A program made the position numbers and the translations under genes. Source: Frondihabitans sp. PAMC 28766 (GTDB lineage Bacteria; Actinomycetota; Actinomycetes; Actinomycetales; Microbacteriaceae). Taken from it: a stretch of 64,000 nucleotides of DNA. Shown in pieces: positions 1-10,494 of this stretch. The notes beneath the pieces were generated by a model. It did not search any database. It had not been told where the DNA came from and saw nothing but the letters and a program-made list of their open reading frames with translations. Location of the stretch: assembly GCF_001577365.1 (NCBI RefSeq), contig NZ_CP014513.1, positions 1,860,001 to 1,924,000 of the forward strand, given 5' to 3'. The first letter of the stretch is position 1. The number at the start of each line of letters is the position of its first letter.

Positions 1-1
1 C

Positions 2-316
2 AAGAGCCTCGGCGCCTCGAACGGCTGGATCATGGCGCGAGAGATCGCCCCGAACCTGATCGGCCCGATCCTCGTCTACACGACCCTGACCATCCCGAAC
101 AACATGCTCGGCGAGGCAGGTCTGTCGTTCCTCGGCGTCGGCGTGCAGCCGCCCACGACCTCGTGGGGCCAGATGCTGTCGGATGCCGGAAACTACTACC
201 AGATTGACCCGATGTACCTGATCCTGCCGGGTGTGGCGATCTTCATCTCGGTCATGGCGTTCAACCTGTTCGGCGACGGTCTGCGCGACGCGCTCGACCC
301 GCGCCGGATGAACTGA
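2..316 (+). CDS. ABC transporter permease, C-terminal part (DppC/OppC type)
   Basis: This is the 3' end of a gene that begins before the window; the reading frame is open from base 2. The visible ~104 residues match the end of the inner-membrane permease of peptide/nickel-type ABC importers. There is the stretch 'MLGEAGLSFLGVG', the conserved 'QPPTTSWGQML' segment, a last hydrophobic helix (LILPGVAIFISVMAFNLFGD) and the typical ending 'GDGLRDALDPR'. The first visible residues (about GWIMAREIAPNL) belong to the EAA loop that contacts the ATPase. The substrate cannot be told from this part. A strong terminator follows, so this is probably the last gene of its operon or is followed by ATPase genes elsewhere. 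Confidence 0.85.
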   Translation, partial: KSLGASNGWIMAREIAPNLIGPILVYTTLTIPNNMLGEAGLSFLGVGVQPPTTSWGQMLSDAGNYYQIDPMYLILPGVAIFISVMAFNLFGDGLRDALDPRRMN

Positions 317-338
317 GCGGGCCCCGCCCGACCCCGTG

Positions 339-371
339 AAGGCCCCGCGAGCGCAGCTCGCGGGGCCTTTT
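339..371 (+). terminator. Rho-independent terminator after the permease gene
   Basis: A perfect 12-bp stem (341-352 with 356-367), extended by AA/TT, has a 3-nt loop and is followed by TTTT. It separates the permease gene from typA. Confidence 0.85.
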
Positions 372-492
372 CGTACGCCCTGAGCGCACGCAACCGGCTG
401 TTCACCCGAGGGAAGGTAGACTCTTTCAGTCGGGGCCACGGCTGCCCCCATCGACTTTCTCCCCCGCACCCCTCTCAAAAGGACGTACAACT

Positions 493-2400
<1,908 letters not shown>

Positions 2401-2420
2401 GTCACGGTCCGGTCTCCGCT

Positions 2421-2458
2421 CGAACGCCCCGCGTCCCTTCTGGGAGGCGGGGCGTTCG
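2421..2458 (+). terminator. Stem-loop after typA
   Basis: A 12-bp G/C-rich stem (2421-2432 with 2447-2458) starts 20 nt after the typA stop. There is no T-run, so it is a likely but unproven terminator. Confidence 0.55.
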
Positions 2459-2515
2459 GCAAGAGACCCGCTCGGGCACGAGTTGCCAGGCCTCCATCGC
2501 CTATCCTTGCCAGTG

Positions 2516-3859
2516 ATGTCCACCACGCTTTCCGAGCCCGGCGCTTTCGAGCGCGTCCTGCTCGTCCACGCCCACCCCGACGACGAGACGATCGTCACCG
2601 GTGCCACGATCGCGACGCTCGTCGACGCGGGCGCGCAGGTGACCGTCGTCACCTGCACGCGCGGCGAGCTGGGCGAGGTCATCCCCGACGACCTCGCGTC
2701 GTTTCGCGACGATCCGGCCGCTCTCGCCGTCCACCGCGAGGGCGAGATCGCGGGTGCGATGGCCGCGCTCGGCGTCACCGACCACCGTTTCCTCGGCGAG
2801 GTCGGGGCGCGCACGGCGGGGCGCGAGACCCGTGTCTACCGCGACTCGGGCATGGCGTGGGGGGCCGACGGCCGCGCCGTCCCGGTGCCCGACCTGCATC
2901 CTGCCGCCTTCTGCGCCGCCGAGTTCGGCGAGATCGTCTCCGACCTCGCCGCAGTCGTGGCCGACGTGCGGCCGGGCGCGATCGTGAGCTACGACACCGA
3001 CGGCGGCTACGGCCACCCCGACCACGTGCGCGTCAACCGGGCGGCTCTGCGGGTCGCGCGCCTGGCCGGTGTGCCCTTCTTCGCGATCACCGCCGGAACC
3101 GTCGTGGTCGAAGGCGACACCGCCTTCGCGACCGAAGCGGATCCTGAAGCCCCGGGCGACGGCCCCGTCTCGGTCGGCTCGGCCCACGCCGTGGGTACGG
3201 CCGACGTCGCCATCGACGGTCGCCCGGTGCTCGACCGCAAGGTCGAGGCCCTCCGGCAGTACCGCACGCAGGTCACCGTGGTGTCGACGCCCGGGGGCCC
3301 CGCGCTCGAGTTCCCGCACGGCGCCGTGGTGCCCGTCACCGTCGTCGAGACCTTCCGCCACGTGGCCGAGCCGATCGCCCCTGCCCCGGCACTCGGGGCG
3401 ACCGACCTCGACGACTTCGGGCTGCCCGGCAAGGTCGTCGCCTACGTCCTCGCGCTCGTCGTCGGGGCCCTCTTCGGGGCCATCGGCACAGTGGCGCACC
3501 AGGATCTTGCGGGCAGGTTCCCTCTGGGCGTCGTCTTGGCGCTGGCCTTCGTCGTCGCCCTGATGGTCGGCTTCCGGCTGCTGTTCGACTCGCGCCTCGT
3601 CGGGCTGATCGTCGCAATCGGGCTGACCGTCGTCAATTCCGTGCTCTCGCAGACGAGTGCCGGCGGATCGGTGCTGATCCCGGGAAACATCATCGGCTAC
3701 ACCTGGATCGGCGGGTCGATCCTCGTCGCCGCCGTGGTGCTCGTCTGGCCCAAGCTGCCGCCCCGCGATCGGCGAGGCACGGGCACCGGTCGAGATAGGA
3801 TTGCAGGATCGCCGCAGGCCGCCCCGGGCCTGCCCGACGCGAATGGACAAAGCCACTAG
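2516..3859 (+). CDS. mshB: PIG-L/MshB-family N-acetylglucosaminyl deacetylase with C-terminal membrane domain
   Basis: The N-terminal ~260 residues form a zinc-dependent LmbE/PIG-L deacetylase. 'HAHPDDE' holds H20 and D23 and 'GYGHPDH' holds H170, the expected zinc ligands. MshB removes acetate from GlcNAc-Ins in mycothiol synthesis. A ~110-residue C-terminal extension has four predicted membrane helices, so the enzyme is probably membrane anchored; canonical MshB lacks this. The start is GTG 2513 or ATG 2516: a TATCCT -10-like element at 2502-2507 lies 5-8 nt upstream, so the mRNA is probably leaderless, and TTG 2483 is less likely. The stop overlaps the ferredoxin start by one base. The neighbourhood mshB-fdx-dapC is conserved in Actinobacteria and supports the call over a generic PIG-L enzyme. 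Confidence 0.78.
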   Translation: MSTTLSEPGAFERVLLVHAHPDDETIVTGATIATLVDAGAQVTVVTCTRGELGEVIPDDLASFRDDPAALAVHREGEIAGAMAALGVTDHRFLGEVGARTAGRETRVYRDSGMAWGADGRAVPVPDLHPAAFCAAEFGEIVSDLAAVVADVRPGAIVSYDTDGGYGHPDHVRVNRAALRVARLAGVPFFAITAGTVVVEGDTAFATEADPEAPGDGPVSVGSAHAVGTADVAIDGRPVLDRKVEALRQYRTQVTVVSTPGGPALEFPHGAVVPVTVVETFRHVAEPIAPAPALGATDLDDFGLPGKVVAYVLALVVGALFGAIGTVAHQDLAGRFPLGVVLALAFVVALMVGFRLLFDSRLVGLIVAIGLTVVNSVLSQTSAGGSVLIPGNIIGYTWIGGSILVAAVVLVWPKLPPRDRRGTGTGRDRIAGSPQAAPGLPDANGQSH

Positions 3860-4185
3860 TGACGTACGTGATCGCTCTTCCCTGTGTCGACGTGAAAGAC
3901 CGAGCCTGCATCGACGAGTGCCCGGTCGACTGCATCTACGAGGGCGAACGCTCGCTGTACATCCACCCCGACGAGTGCGTCGACTGCGGCGCCTGCGAGC
4001 CGGTGTGCCCCGTCGAGGCGATCTACTACGAAGACGACCTGCCCGACAAGTGGGCCGACTACTACAAGGCCAACGTCGAGTTCTTCGACGAGATCGGCTC
4101 GCCCGGCGGTGCCGCCAAGGTCGGCGTGATCGCCAAAGACCACCCCGTCATCTCCGCGCTGCCTCCGCAGTCCGCCGAGCACTAG
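3859..4185 (+). CDS. fdxA: 7Fe ferredoxin ([3Fe-4S][4Fe-4S])
   Basis: A 108-residue ferredoxin with cysteines at 9, 17, 21, 25, 40, 43, 46 and 50. This is the pattern of seven-iron ferredoxins: C9, C17 and C50 for the 3Fe cluster, C21, C40, C43 and C46 for the 4Fe cluster. It is a small soluble electron carrier; the partner is not shown by the sequence. The GTG start overlaps the last base of the mshB stop codon (TAGTG), so translation may be coupled. A TAGGAT -10-like hexamer at 3796-3801 inside the end of mshB could give it its own promoter. The dapC gene follows after 18 bp. The Mycobacterium counterpart is fdxC (Rv1177). Confidence 0.95.
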   Translation: MTYVIALPCVDVKDRACIDECPVDCIYEGERSLYIHPDECVDCGACEPVCPVEAIYYEDDLPDKWADYYKANVEFFDEIGSPGGAAKVGVIAKDHPVISALPPQSAEH

Positions 4186-4203
4186 AGCGGAGGGCGCACC
4201 ACC

Positions 4204-5313
4204 GTGGCTCTCGACCTTCCTGACTTCCCGTGGGACAGTCTCGCTGACGCGACCGCCGTGGCGCGCGGCCACAAAGGCGGCATCGTCGACCTGTCGGTGG
4301 GCTCGCCGGTCGACCCCACGCCCGAGCTCATCCGCGAGTCGCTGCGCGAGGCGACCGACGCCCACTCCTACCCGCAGGTCGCCGGCACCCCGGCCCTCCG
4401 CGCCGCAATCATCGATTGGTACGAGCGCCGCCGCGGCGTCACCGGCCTGACCGACGCCAACGTGCTCCCGACCATCGGCTCGAAAGAGCTGATCGCCGGG
4501 ATGGCGCTGTGGCTCGGCATCGGCCCGGGCGACACCGTCGTCTACCCGAAGAACGCCTACCCGACCTACGAGCTGGGTGCGGCCCTCGTCGGCGCCAAGG
4601 CTCTCGCCAGCGACGACCCCGACGAGTGGCCGGCGTCGACCAAGCTGATCTGGCTCAACAGCCCGGGCAACCCCGACGGCAGCGTGCTGTCGTTCGAGGC
4701 GATGCGGCGCGCCGTCGAGCGCGGCCGCGACCTCGGTGCCGTCATCGCCGGCGACGAGTGCTATGCCGAGCTCGGCTGGTCGCCGGAGTACGACACCGTC
4801 GCGACGCCCTGCATCCTCGACCCGCGCGTGATCGGCGACACGCGCCGCAACGTGGTCTCGGTCTACTCGCTGTCCAAGCAGTCGAACCTCGCCGGCTACC
4901 GTGCGGGCTTCATCGCCGGCTGCGGCGACGTGGTTCAGCAGCTGCTCGCCGTGCGCAAGCACGCCGGGCTCATGCCGCCGGCCCCCGTGCAGCGCGCCAT
5001 GGTCACAGCCCTCGGCGACGACACGCACGTCCGCGCGCAGAAGGCGCTCTACCGCGGGCGGCGTGACCGCCTGAAGGCGGCGCTCGAGCAGGCCGGGTTC
5101 CGCATCGACCGAAGCTCTGCCGGTCTCTACCTGTGGGCGACGCGGGGCGAGGATGCCTGGGCGACCGTTTCGTGGCTCGCCGAGCGTGGCATCCTGGTGG
5201 CCCCTGGCACGTTCTACGGCACCGACGGGTCCCAGCACGTGCGCATCGCGCTGACGACGACCGACGAGCGGATCGACGCCGCCGTGCATCGCCTGACCGC
5301 CGTGAAGGCGTAG
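4204..5313 (+). CDS. dapC: Succinyldiaminopimelate aminotransferase DapC
   Basis: A 369-residue class I/II PLP-dependent aminotransferase. The cofactor lysine is probably K225 in 'SLSKQSNLAGYRAGF', and 'LNSPGNPDGSV' is the substrate/PLP pocket. DapC transaminates N-succinyl-2-amino-6-ketopimelate in the succinylase branch of lysine/meso-DAP synthesis. The presence of dapD and dapE 1.5 kb downstream supports this role over a generic aminotransferase. The GTG start has a purine-rich site (AGCGGAGGG, 4187-4195) about 8 nt upstream. The fdx-dapC pair is conserved in Actinobacteria (Rv1177-Rv1178). Confidence 0.9.
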   Translation: MALDLPDFPWDSLADATAVARGHKGGIVDLSVGSPVDPTPELIRESLREATDAHSYPQVAGTPALRAAIIDWYERRRGVTGLTDANVLPTIGSKELIAGMALWLGIGPGDTVVYPKNAYPTYELGAALVGAKALASDDPDEWPASTKLIWLNSPGNPDGSVLSFEAMRRAVERGRDLGAVIAGDECYAELGWSPEYDTVATPCILDPRVIGDTRRNVVSVYSLSKQSNLAGYRAGFIAGCGDVVQQLLAVRKHAGLMPPAPVQRAMVTALGDDTHVRAQKALYRGRRDRLKAALEQAGFRIDRSSAGLYLWATRGEDAWATVSWLAERGILVAPGTFYGTDGSQHVRIALTTTDERIDAAVHRLTAVKA

Positions 5314-5363
5314 CCCTCGCTCGCCACTTGCGCGACATGTGTCCTGACATGCTCCGAGCCGAT

Positions 5364-5369
5364 TAGGCT
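5364..5369 (+). promoter_or_regulatory. -10 element of a leaderless gltA transcript
   Basis: TAGGCT ends exactly 6 nt before the GTG start of the citrate synthase gene, so transcription would begin at or next to the start codon. There is no clear -35. Confidence 0.55.
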
Positions 5370-5375
5370 GAAGGG

Positions 5376-6671
5376 GTGACTGATGCCAACGAAGCCCAGA
5401 AGGCCACGCTGCAGTTCCCTGGAGGGAGTGCAGAGTTCCCCATCGTGCCGTCGACCGACGGCGCTTCGAGCGTCGACATCTCGACGTTCATGAAACAGAC
5501 GGGCTATTCGACGCTCGACTCGGGGTTCGTCAACACGGCTGCGACGAAGAGCGCGATCACCTACATCGACGGCGACGAGGGCATCCTGCGCTATCGCGGC
5601 TACCCGATCGAGCAGGTCGCGGCCAACTCGACCTTCCTCGAGACCGCCTGGCTGCTGATCTACGGCGAGCTGCCCACGGCCGACGAGCTGGCCTCGTTCG
5701 ACGCCCGCATCCGCCGCCACACCCTCCTGCACGAAGACCTGCGCCGGTTCTTCGACGCGCTGCCCGCCACCGCGCACCCGATGTCGGTGCTCTCCAGCGC
5801 CGTCGGCGCGCTGTCGACGTTCTACGAAGACACCATGGATGTGAAGGATCCCGAGCAGGTCGAGCTGCAGACCATCCGCCTCCTCGCGAAGCTGCCCGTC
5901 ATCGCGGCCTACGCGCACAAGAAGAGCCTCGGGCAGGCGTTCCTCTACCCCGACAACTCGCTCAGCTTCGTCGACAACTTCTTGAAGTTGAACTTCGGCA
6001 CGATGGCAGAGCCCTACGTCGTGAACCCGGTGCTGTCCAAGGCGCTCGAGCGCCTGCTGATCCTGCACGAAGACCACGAGCAGAACGCGTCGACCTCGAC
6101 CGTGCGCCTGGTCGGCTCGACCGAGGCCAACATGTACTCGTCGATCTCGGCAGGCATCTCGGCGCTCTACGGTCCGCTGCACGGCGGCGCGAACGAGGCG
6201 GTGCTCAAGATGCTCGCCGAGATCCGCGACTCCGGCCAAGGCGTCGCCCGGTTCGTCGAGCGTGTCAAGAACAAAGAAGACGGCGTCAAGCTGATGGGCT
6301 TCGGGCACCGCGTCTACAAGAACTACGACCCGCGCGCCAAGCTCGTCAAAGAGAGCGCAGACGAGGTGCTCGCCGCCCTCGGCGTCAAAGACGAGTTGCT
6401 CGACATCGCGCTCGAACTCGAGCAGGTGGCGCTCAGCGACGAGTACTTCATCTCGCGGAAGCTCTACCCGAACGTCGACTTCTACACCGGCATCATCTAC
6501 AAGGCGATGGGCTTCCCGCCGCGCATGTTCACCGTGCTGTTCGCCATCGGGCGCCTGCCCGGGTGGATCGCGCACTGGCGCGAGATGAACACCGACAAGG
6601 CCACCAAGATCGGCCGCCCCCAGCAGCTCTACATCGGCGAGACCGCCCGCGACTGGCCGACCGACCGCTAG
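5376..6671 (+). CDS. gltA: Citrate synthase
   Basis: A 431-residue hexameric-type (type II) citrate synthase that condenses oxaloacetate and acetyl-CoA at the entry of the TCA cycle. The catalytic residues are in place: H269 in 'GPLHGGANEAV', H311 in 'GFGHRVYKNYDPRAK' and D368 in 'NVDFYTG'. The N-terminal 'GILRYRGYPIEQ' is also family-typical. The GTG start is fixed by the -10 hexamer ending 6 nt before it. The gene is monocistronic; dapD converges from the other side across a short intergenic region holding a perfect palindrome. Confidence 0.97.
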   Translation: MTDANEAQKATLQFPGGSAEFPIVPSTDGASSVDISTFMKQTGYSTLDSGFVNTAATKSAITYIDGDEGILRYRGYPIEQVAANSTFLETAWLLIYGELPTADELASFDARIRRHTLLHEDLRRFFDALPATAHPMSVLSSAVGALSTFYEDTMDVKDPEQVELQTIRLLAKLPVIAAYAHKKSLGQAFLYPDNSLSFVDNFLKLNFGTMAEPYVVNPVLSKALERLLILHEDHEQNASTSTVRLVGSTEANMYSSISAGISALYGPLHGGANEAVLKMLAEIRDSGQGVARFVERVKNKEDGVKLMGFGHRVYKNYDPRAKLVKESADEVLAALGVKDELLDIALELEQVALSDEYFISRKLYPNVDFYTGIIYKAMGFPPRMFTVLFAIGRLPGWIAHWREMNTDKATKIGRPQQLYIGETARDWPTDR

Positions 6672-6739
6672 CGGCCGCCGCGGGCCCTGCCCGGTGCCAC
6701 CGGCACCGCCATCGGCATGAGTCCGATTTCAGGCAAGAT

Positions 6740-6757
6740 GCCCGAACTAGTTCGGGC
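6740..6757. repeat. 18-bp perfect palindrome between gltA and dapD
   Basis: A perfect inverted repeat (half-site GCCCGAACT) lies between the convergent ends of gltA and dapD. It has no loop and only weak T-runs. It could act as a two-way terminator or a protein site. Confidence 0.6.
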
Positions 6758-6827
6758 TTACTGCGTGAATTCGGGCTCGTGCTTGCGCCGCTGGCCCCGA
6801 CCGCGGCAGCGAGGGTGGCGGCGCCCG

Positions 6828-7804
6828 CTAGGCGTGGAGCGTCGCGTTCAGCGTGACGCCGGAGCCGCGGCGGGCCAGCACCTCGACGGTGCCGGTGAGC
6901 GAGTTGCGGCGGAAGAGCAAGCCGGGGCGCCCCGAGAGCTCGACGGCCTTGACGGTCTGCGACTTGCCGTTCGAGTCGGCGGCGGTGCCGACGAGCACCA
7001 CCTTGGTGCCGGCGGTGACGTAGAGCCCCGCCTCGACGACGGTGTCGTCGCCGATCGAGATGCCGACGCCCGAGTTCGCCCCGAGAAGAGCCCGCGAACC
7101 GATGGAGACGCGCTGGGTGCCTCCGCCCGAGAGCGTGCCCATGATCGATGCGCCGCCGCCGACGTCCGAGCCGTCGCCGACCACGACGCCCTGCGAGACG
7201 CGCCCCTCGATCATCGACGAGCCGAGGGTGCCTGCGTTGTAGTTGACGAAACCCTCGTGCATCACCGTGGTGCCGGGGGAGAGGTGGGCGCCGAGACGGA
7301 CGCGCGAAGCGTCGGCGATCCTGACCCTGTCGGGCGAGACGTAGTCGAGCAGCCGAGGGAACTTGTCGATGCCGGTGGTGTGGATGCCGGCGCGCTGCAG
7401 GGGCATGCGCAGGCGGGCGAAGTCGGCAGGATCCAGCGGCCCGGCGTTCGTCCACGTCACGATCGGCAGCACGCCGAAGAGTCCGTCGAGGTTGATCGTG
7501 TTCGGCTTCACGAGAAGGTGGCTGAGCAGGTGCAAGCGCAGGTAGGCGTCACTGACGCCTTCCGGCGGCACGGTGAGGTCGATGCGGACGGTGACGGGCT
7601 CGAGCCGCACGGCGCGGCGCTCGTCGGGGCCGGCCAGAGTCTCGATGTCGGCAGGGACGAGGGCAGGATCGCGGTCGGCGGGGAAGTCGCCGAGGTGCGG
7701 CTCGGGAACCAGGTGTCGAGCACCGTGCCCGAGTCGGCGACGGTGGCGAGGCCGTAGCCCCAGGCGGCTGTCGGGACGGCGGGGGTCGCGGGCTCGCTGC
7801 TCAT
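6828..7804 (-). CDS. dapD: Tetrahydrodipicolinate N-succinyltransferase DapD (frame broken by one base)
   Basis: This encodes the acyltransferase that succinylates tetrahydrodipicolinate in DAP/lysine synthesis. The C-terminal half is a left-handed beta-helix built from hexapeptide repeats ('[20 protein letters not shown]', then '[12 protein letters not shown]'). The N-terminus ([10 protein letters not shown]...GTVLDTWFP) and the rest ([12 protein letters not shown]... onward) are in different frames. One G/C base is missing in the GGG run at 7704-7706; restoring it gives about 325 residues, close to the size of actinobacterial DapD. The start at 7804 is set by a TACCCT -10 element 6 nt upstream. 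It is divergent from dapE, as in M. tuberculosis (Rv1201c/Rv1202). Because the function is usually essential, a sequence error is the likeliest cause. Confidence 0.88.
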
Positions 7805-7810
7805 GCTTCG

Positions 7811-7841
7811 AGGGTATCGGTACGGCAGCGGCGGATAGGCT
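7811..7841. promoter_or_regulatory. Divergent leaderless promoters of dapD and dapE
   Basis: On the minus strand TACCCT (plus-strand 7811-7816) ends 6 nt before the dapD ATG. On the plus strand TAGGCT (7836-7841) ends 7 nt before the dapE ATG. The two starts are only 44 bp apart, so the two polymerase sites must overlap. Confidence 0.6.
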
Positions 7842-7848
7842 GAACGTC

Positions 7849-8918
7849 ATGGCTCTCGACCTCACCGTCTCCTCTATCGACCTCACACGGCAGCTCTGCG
7901 ACATCGCGAGCGTCTCGGGCGACGAGAAGGCCGTCGCCGACGACATCTGGGCAGTGCTCGAGGGGGCGCCGCACCTCGAGCTCTTCCGTGACGGCGACGC
8001 CCTGGTCGCGAAGACGAACCTGGGCCGCGACAAGCGGGTGGTCATCGCCGGTCACGTCGACACGGTGCCGATCAACGACAACGTGCCGACGAAGACCGAG
8101 CACATCGACGGCGTGGAGTATCTCTGGGGCCGCGGCACCGTCGACATGAAGGCCGGCTGCGCCGTCGCGCTGAAGCTCGCCGTCGAGCTCACCGAGCCCA
8201 ACGTCGACGTGACCTGGGTCTGGTACGACCACGAAGAGGTCTCGGACGCCCTCAACGGTCTGGGCCGCCTCACGCGGCTGTATCCCGACCTGCTCACGGC
8301 TGATTTCGCGATCCTGATGGAGCCCTCGAATTCGAGCGTCGAGGGCGGCTGCAACGGCAACCTCCGCGCCGAGATCCGCACCCGGGGTCTGCGTTCGCAT
8401 TCGGCCCGCTCGTGGATCGGCGACAACGCCATCCACAGGGCCGCCCCGATCCTCGACCGCCTCGCCGCGTACGAGCCGCGCCAGGTCGAGGTTGACGGGC
8501 TGGTCTATCGCGAGGGGCTCAACGCCGTCGGCATCTCCGGGGAGTGGCGGGCAACGTCATCCCCGACGCGTGCATGGTGCACATCAACTACCGCTTCGCG
8601 CCGTCGCGCTCGGCCGACGAGGCCGTCGCCCACATCCGCGAGCTGTTCGGCGACTTCGAGGTCGAGATCGTCGACCTCGCCCAGGGCGCCCGCCCCGGTC
8701 TCGACGCCGCCCTGGCGCAGGAGTTCCTGGCCGCTGTCGGCGGCGAGGCCACACCCAAGTACGGCTGGACGGACGTCGCGCGCTTCGCCGGCCTCGGCAT
8801 CCCCGCCGTCAACTACGGCCCCGGCGACCCCATGAAGGCCCACGCCGACGACGAGCGCGTCGCCGTCGACCAGATCACCGAGTGCGAGCGCGGGCTGCGG
8901 GCGTGGCTGACGGCCTGA
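7849..8918 (+). CDS. dapE: Succinyl-diaminopimelate desuccinylase DapE (frame broken by one base)
   Basis: An M20-family zinc peptidase that releases succinate from N-succinyl-LL-DAP. The metal motifs are clear: 'GHVDTVP', '[11 protein letters not shown]' and 'YDHEEV'. The reading frame breaks at 8539-8542: the first part ends at 'GLNAVGISG' and the rest resumes as '[20 protein letters not shown]' in the next frame. One extra G in the GGGG run gives a continuous protein of about 356 residues. The C-terminal part carries the 'GWTDVARF' and '[11 protein letters not shown]' motifs of the family. The start is ATG 7849, 7 nt after a TAGGCT element. The end overlaps the next gene by 16 bp. Confidence 0.9.
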
Positions 8919-10150
8919 TCACCCGGGCCGCCCACGCGGCACCCCCGCAGGTCGACCCGGGCGGTGGCGGCAGGATTCGACGCGCGTACGACGCGACCCC
9001 GTGGTGGGCTCGGGTGCTGGTGGTCTTCGCGCTCTCGCGCGTCGTCAGCACCGCCCTGCTGCTCGGCTTCGCCCACGTCCAGGCCACGAACCCGTGGACT
9101 CTGGCCCGCCCCGGCTACGCGGCCTACGCGCAGATCTGGGACGGCCAGTGGTACTACATAGTCGCGATGAGCGGCTACCCGCATTCGCTGCCGCTCGACG
9201 CCCTCGGCCACGTCGGGCAGAACCAGTGGGCCTTCCTGCCCGTCTACCCGTACATCGTGCGTGGGCTGATGATCGTGACGGGGGCGCCCTTCTCGCCGGT
9301 GGCGGTGTTCGTCTCGGTGGCCTCGGCCGCGGGCTGCGCCGTCGTCGTCTACCGCCTCGTGCTGCGGTTCCTCCCCGCCGGCTCGGCGCTGTTCGCCGTC
9401 GTGCTGTTCTGCGTGGCGCCGCTGTCGCCCCTGCTGCAGGTCGACTACGCCGAGGCCCTCTTCCTGCTGCTGCTCGCGGCAGCCCTGCTCTTCCTGATGC
9501 AGCGGCGCTACTGGCTGATGCTACTCGTGATCGCGGTCGCCGCTTTCACGAGGCCCGGCGTCGTCGCGTTCGCACCGGCGCTCGCGGCGCTCTGGGCGGT
9601 GCGTCACGTGCGCCGTGCGAAAGACCCCTTCACGATAGGCGAGCGTTGCCGGCTCGGAATCGTGGCCGTGGCATCCGGCATCCTGGGCCTCGCCTGGCCA
9701 CTGGTGGCGGCGTTCGTCACCGGCGACCTCACCGCCTACACCGACACCGAGCTGTCGTGGCGGGCCGTCTACATCGGCTTCGGCAAGCTGCTGCCGTTCA
9801 CGTCGTGGGTGCAGGGGGCGAACTGGTGGCTGCCGCACGGCTCCGGCGTGATCCTGCTCGCGGTGGTCGTGCTGCTGTTCGCCCTCGCGTTCGTCTCGCC
9901 GTGGGTGCGACGCCTGCCGATCGAGCTGCGGCTGTGGGTGGCCGCCTACGCCGTGTACCTGCTGGCCGTGTTCTTCCCGCAGTCGTCGACCTTCCGGGTG
10001 CTCATGCCGATGTTCCCGCTGCTCGGGGCATTGGCCGTACCGCGGTCGAAGCTCTTCCGGGTCGTGCTCGTGGTCGCGGGGGTCGCCGGGCAGTGGGGCT
10101 GGCTCTCGATCTGCTGGTGGGTCAACGGGTACGACTGGACTCCGCCGTGA
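8903..10150 (+). CDS. Integral membrane glycosyltransferase, PIG-V/mannosyltransferase-like
   Basis: A ~415-residue multi-spanning membrane protein. Hydrophobic segments alternate throughout (for example 'VVYRLVLRFL', 'ALFAVVLFCVAPLSPLL', 'LLLLAAALLFLM', 'VILLAVVVLLFALAFVS'). An external loop has 'WDGQWYYIVAMSGYP', which resembles the W-D-x-x-W-Y-x-x-I-x-x-x-G-Y motif of PIG-V-like lipid-linked mannosyltransferases (GT-C fold). It probably transfers a sugar from a polyprenyl-phosphate donor on the outer face of the membrane; acceptor unknown. The GTG at 8903 lies inside the end of dapE (16-bp overlap), so it is probably co-transcribed and coupled. A later GTG start within the first 25 residues is possible. 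Confidence 0.65.
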   Translation: MADGLITRAAHAAPPQVDPGGGGRIRRAYDATPWWARVLVVFALSRVVSTALLLGFAHVQATNPWTLARPGYAAYAQIWDGQWYYIVAMSGYPHSLPLDALGHVGQNQWAFLPVYPYIVRGLMIVTGAPFSPVAVFVSVASAAGCAVVVYRLVLRFLPAGSALFAVVLFCVAPLSPLLQVDYAEALFLLLLAAALLFLMQRRYWLMLLVIAVAAFTRPGVVAFAPALAALWAVRHVRRAKDPFTIGERCRLGIVAVASGILGLAWPLVAAFVTGDLTAYTDTELSWRAVYIGFGKLLPFTSWVQGANWWLPHGSGVILLAVVVLLFALAFVSPWVRRLPIELRLWVAAYAVYLLAVFFPQSSTFRVLMPMFPLLGALAVPRSKLFRVVLVVAGVAGQWGWLSICWWVNGYDWTPP

Positions 10151-10231
10151 CAGCGTTTTCCGAGTGGTTTAGGGCATCCAGCCGAAATCACGGATAATAG
10201 GGGGGAGCATTCCGCGAAAGGGGACTATCTG

Positions 10232-10408
10232 ATGGCAGCCATGAAGCCGAGAACCGGCGACGGACCAATGGAGGCTGTTAAGGAGGGGCGTCTCATCATC
10301 GTGCGGGTTCCGCTCGAAGGTGGTGGTCGCCTCGTGGTTTCGGTCAACGATGACGAAGCGCGCGAACTGCACGACGCCCTTGCCGGGGTCGTCGCTACAG
10401 CCTCCTGA
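10232..10408 (+). CDS. DUF3117-family small protein
   Basis: A 58-residue protein starting 'MAAMKPRTGDGPMEAVKEGR' and continuing with 'IIVRVPLEGGGRLVV', the nearly invariant signature of the actinobacterial DUF3117 family. It is about the normal family length. Function is unknown; the protein is small and soluble with no cysteines. A GATAAT hexamer at 10193-10198 is a possible -10 box, and GAAAGG at 10215-10220 is a plausible ribosome-binding site. A strong stem-loop follows. In M. tuberculosis a member of this family (Rv1211) lies between dapE and the O-methyltransferase, as here. Confidence 0.9.
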   Translation: MAAMKPRTGDGPMEAVKEGRLIIVRVPLEGGGRLVVSVNDDEARELHDALAGVVATAS

Positions 10409-10433
10409 TCTAGCCCACGCCCTGTCTGGGCCT

Positions 10434-10479
10434 CGACGCCCCGCCCTGCACGCCACCCAGCGTGCGCGGCGGGGCGTCG
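10434..10479. terminator. Bidirectional stem-loop between DUF3117 gene and methyltransferase gene
   Basis: A 12-bp stem (10434-10445 with 10468-10479) has a nested inner stem (GCACGC/GCGTGC). It lies between two genes that converge on it. Confidence 0.65.
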
Positions 10480-10494
10480 TCGTACCGAGCCGGC

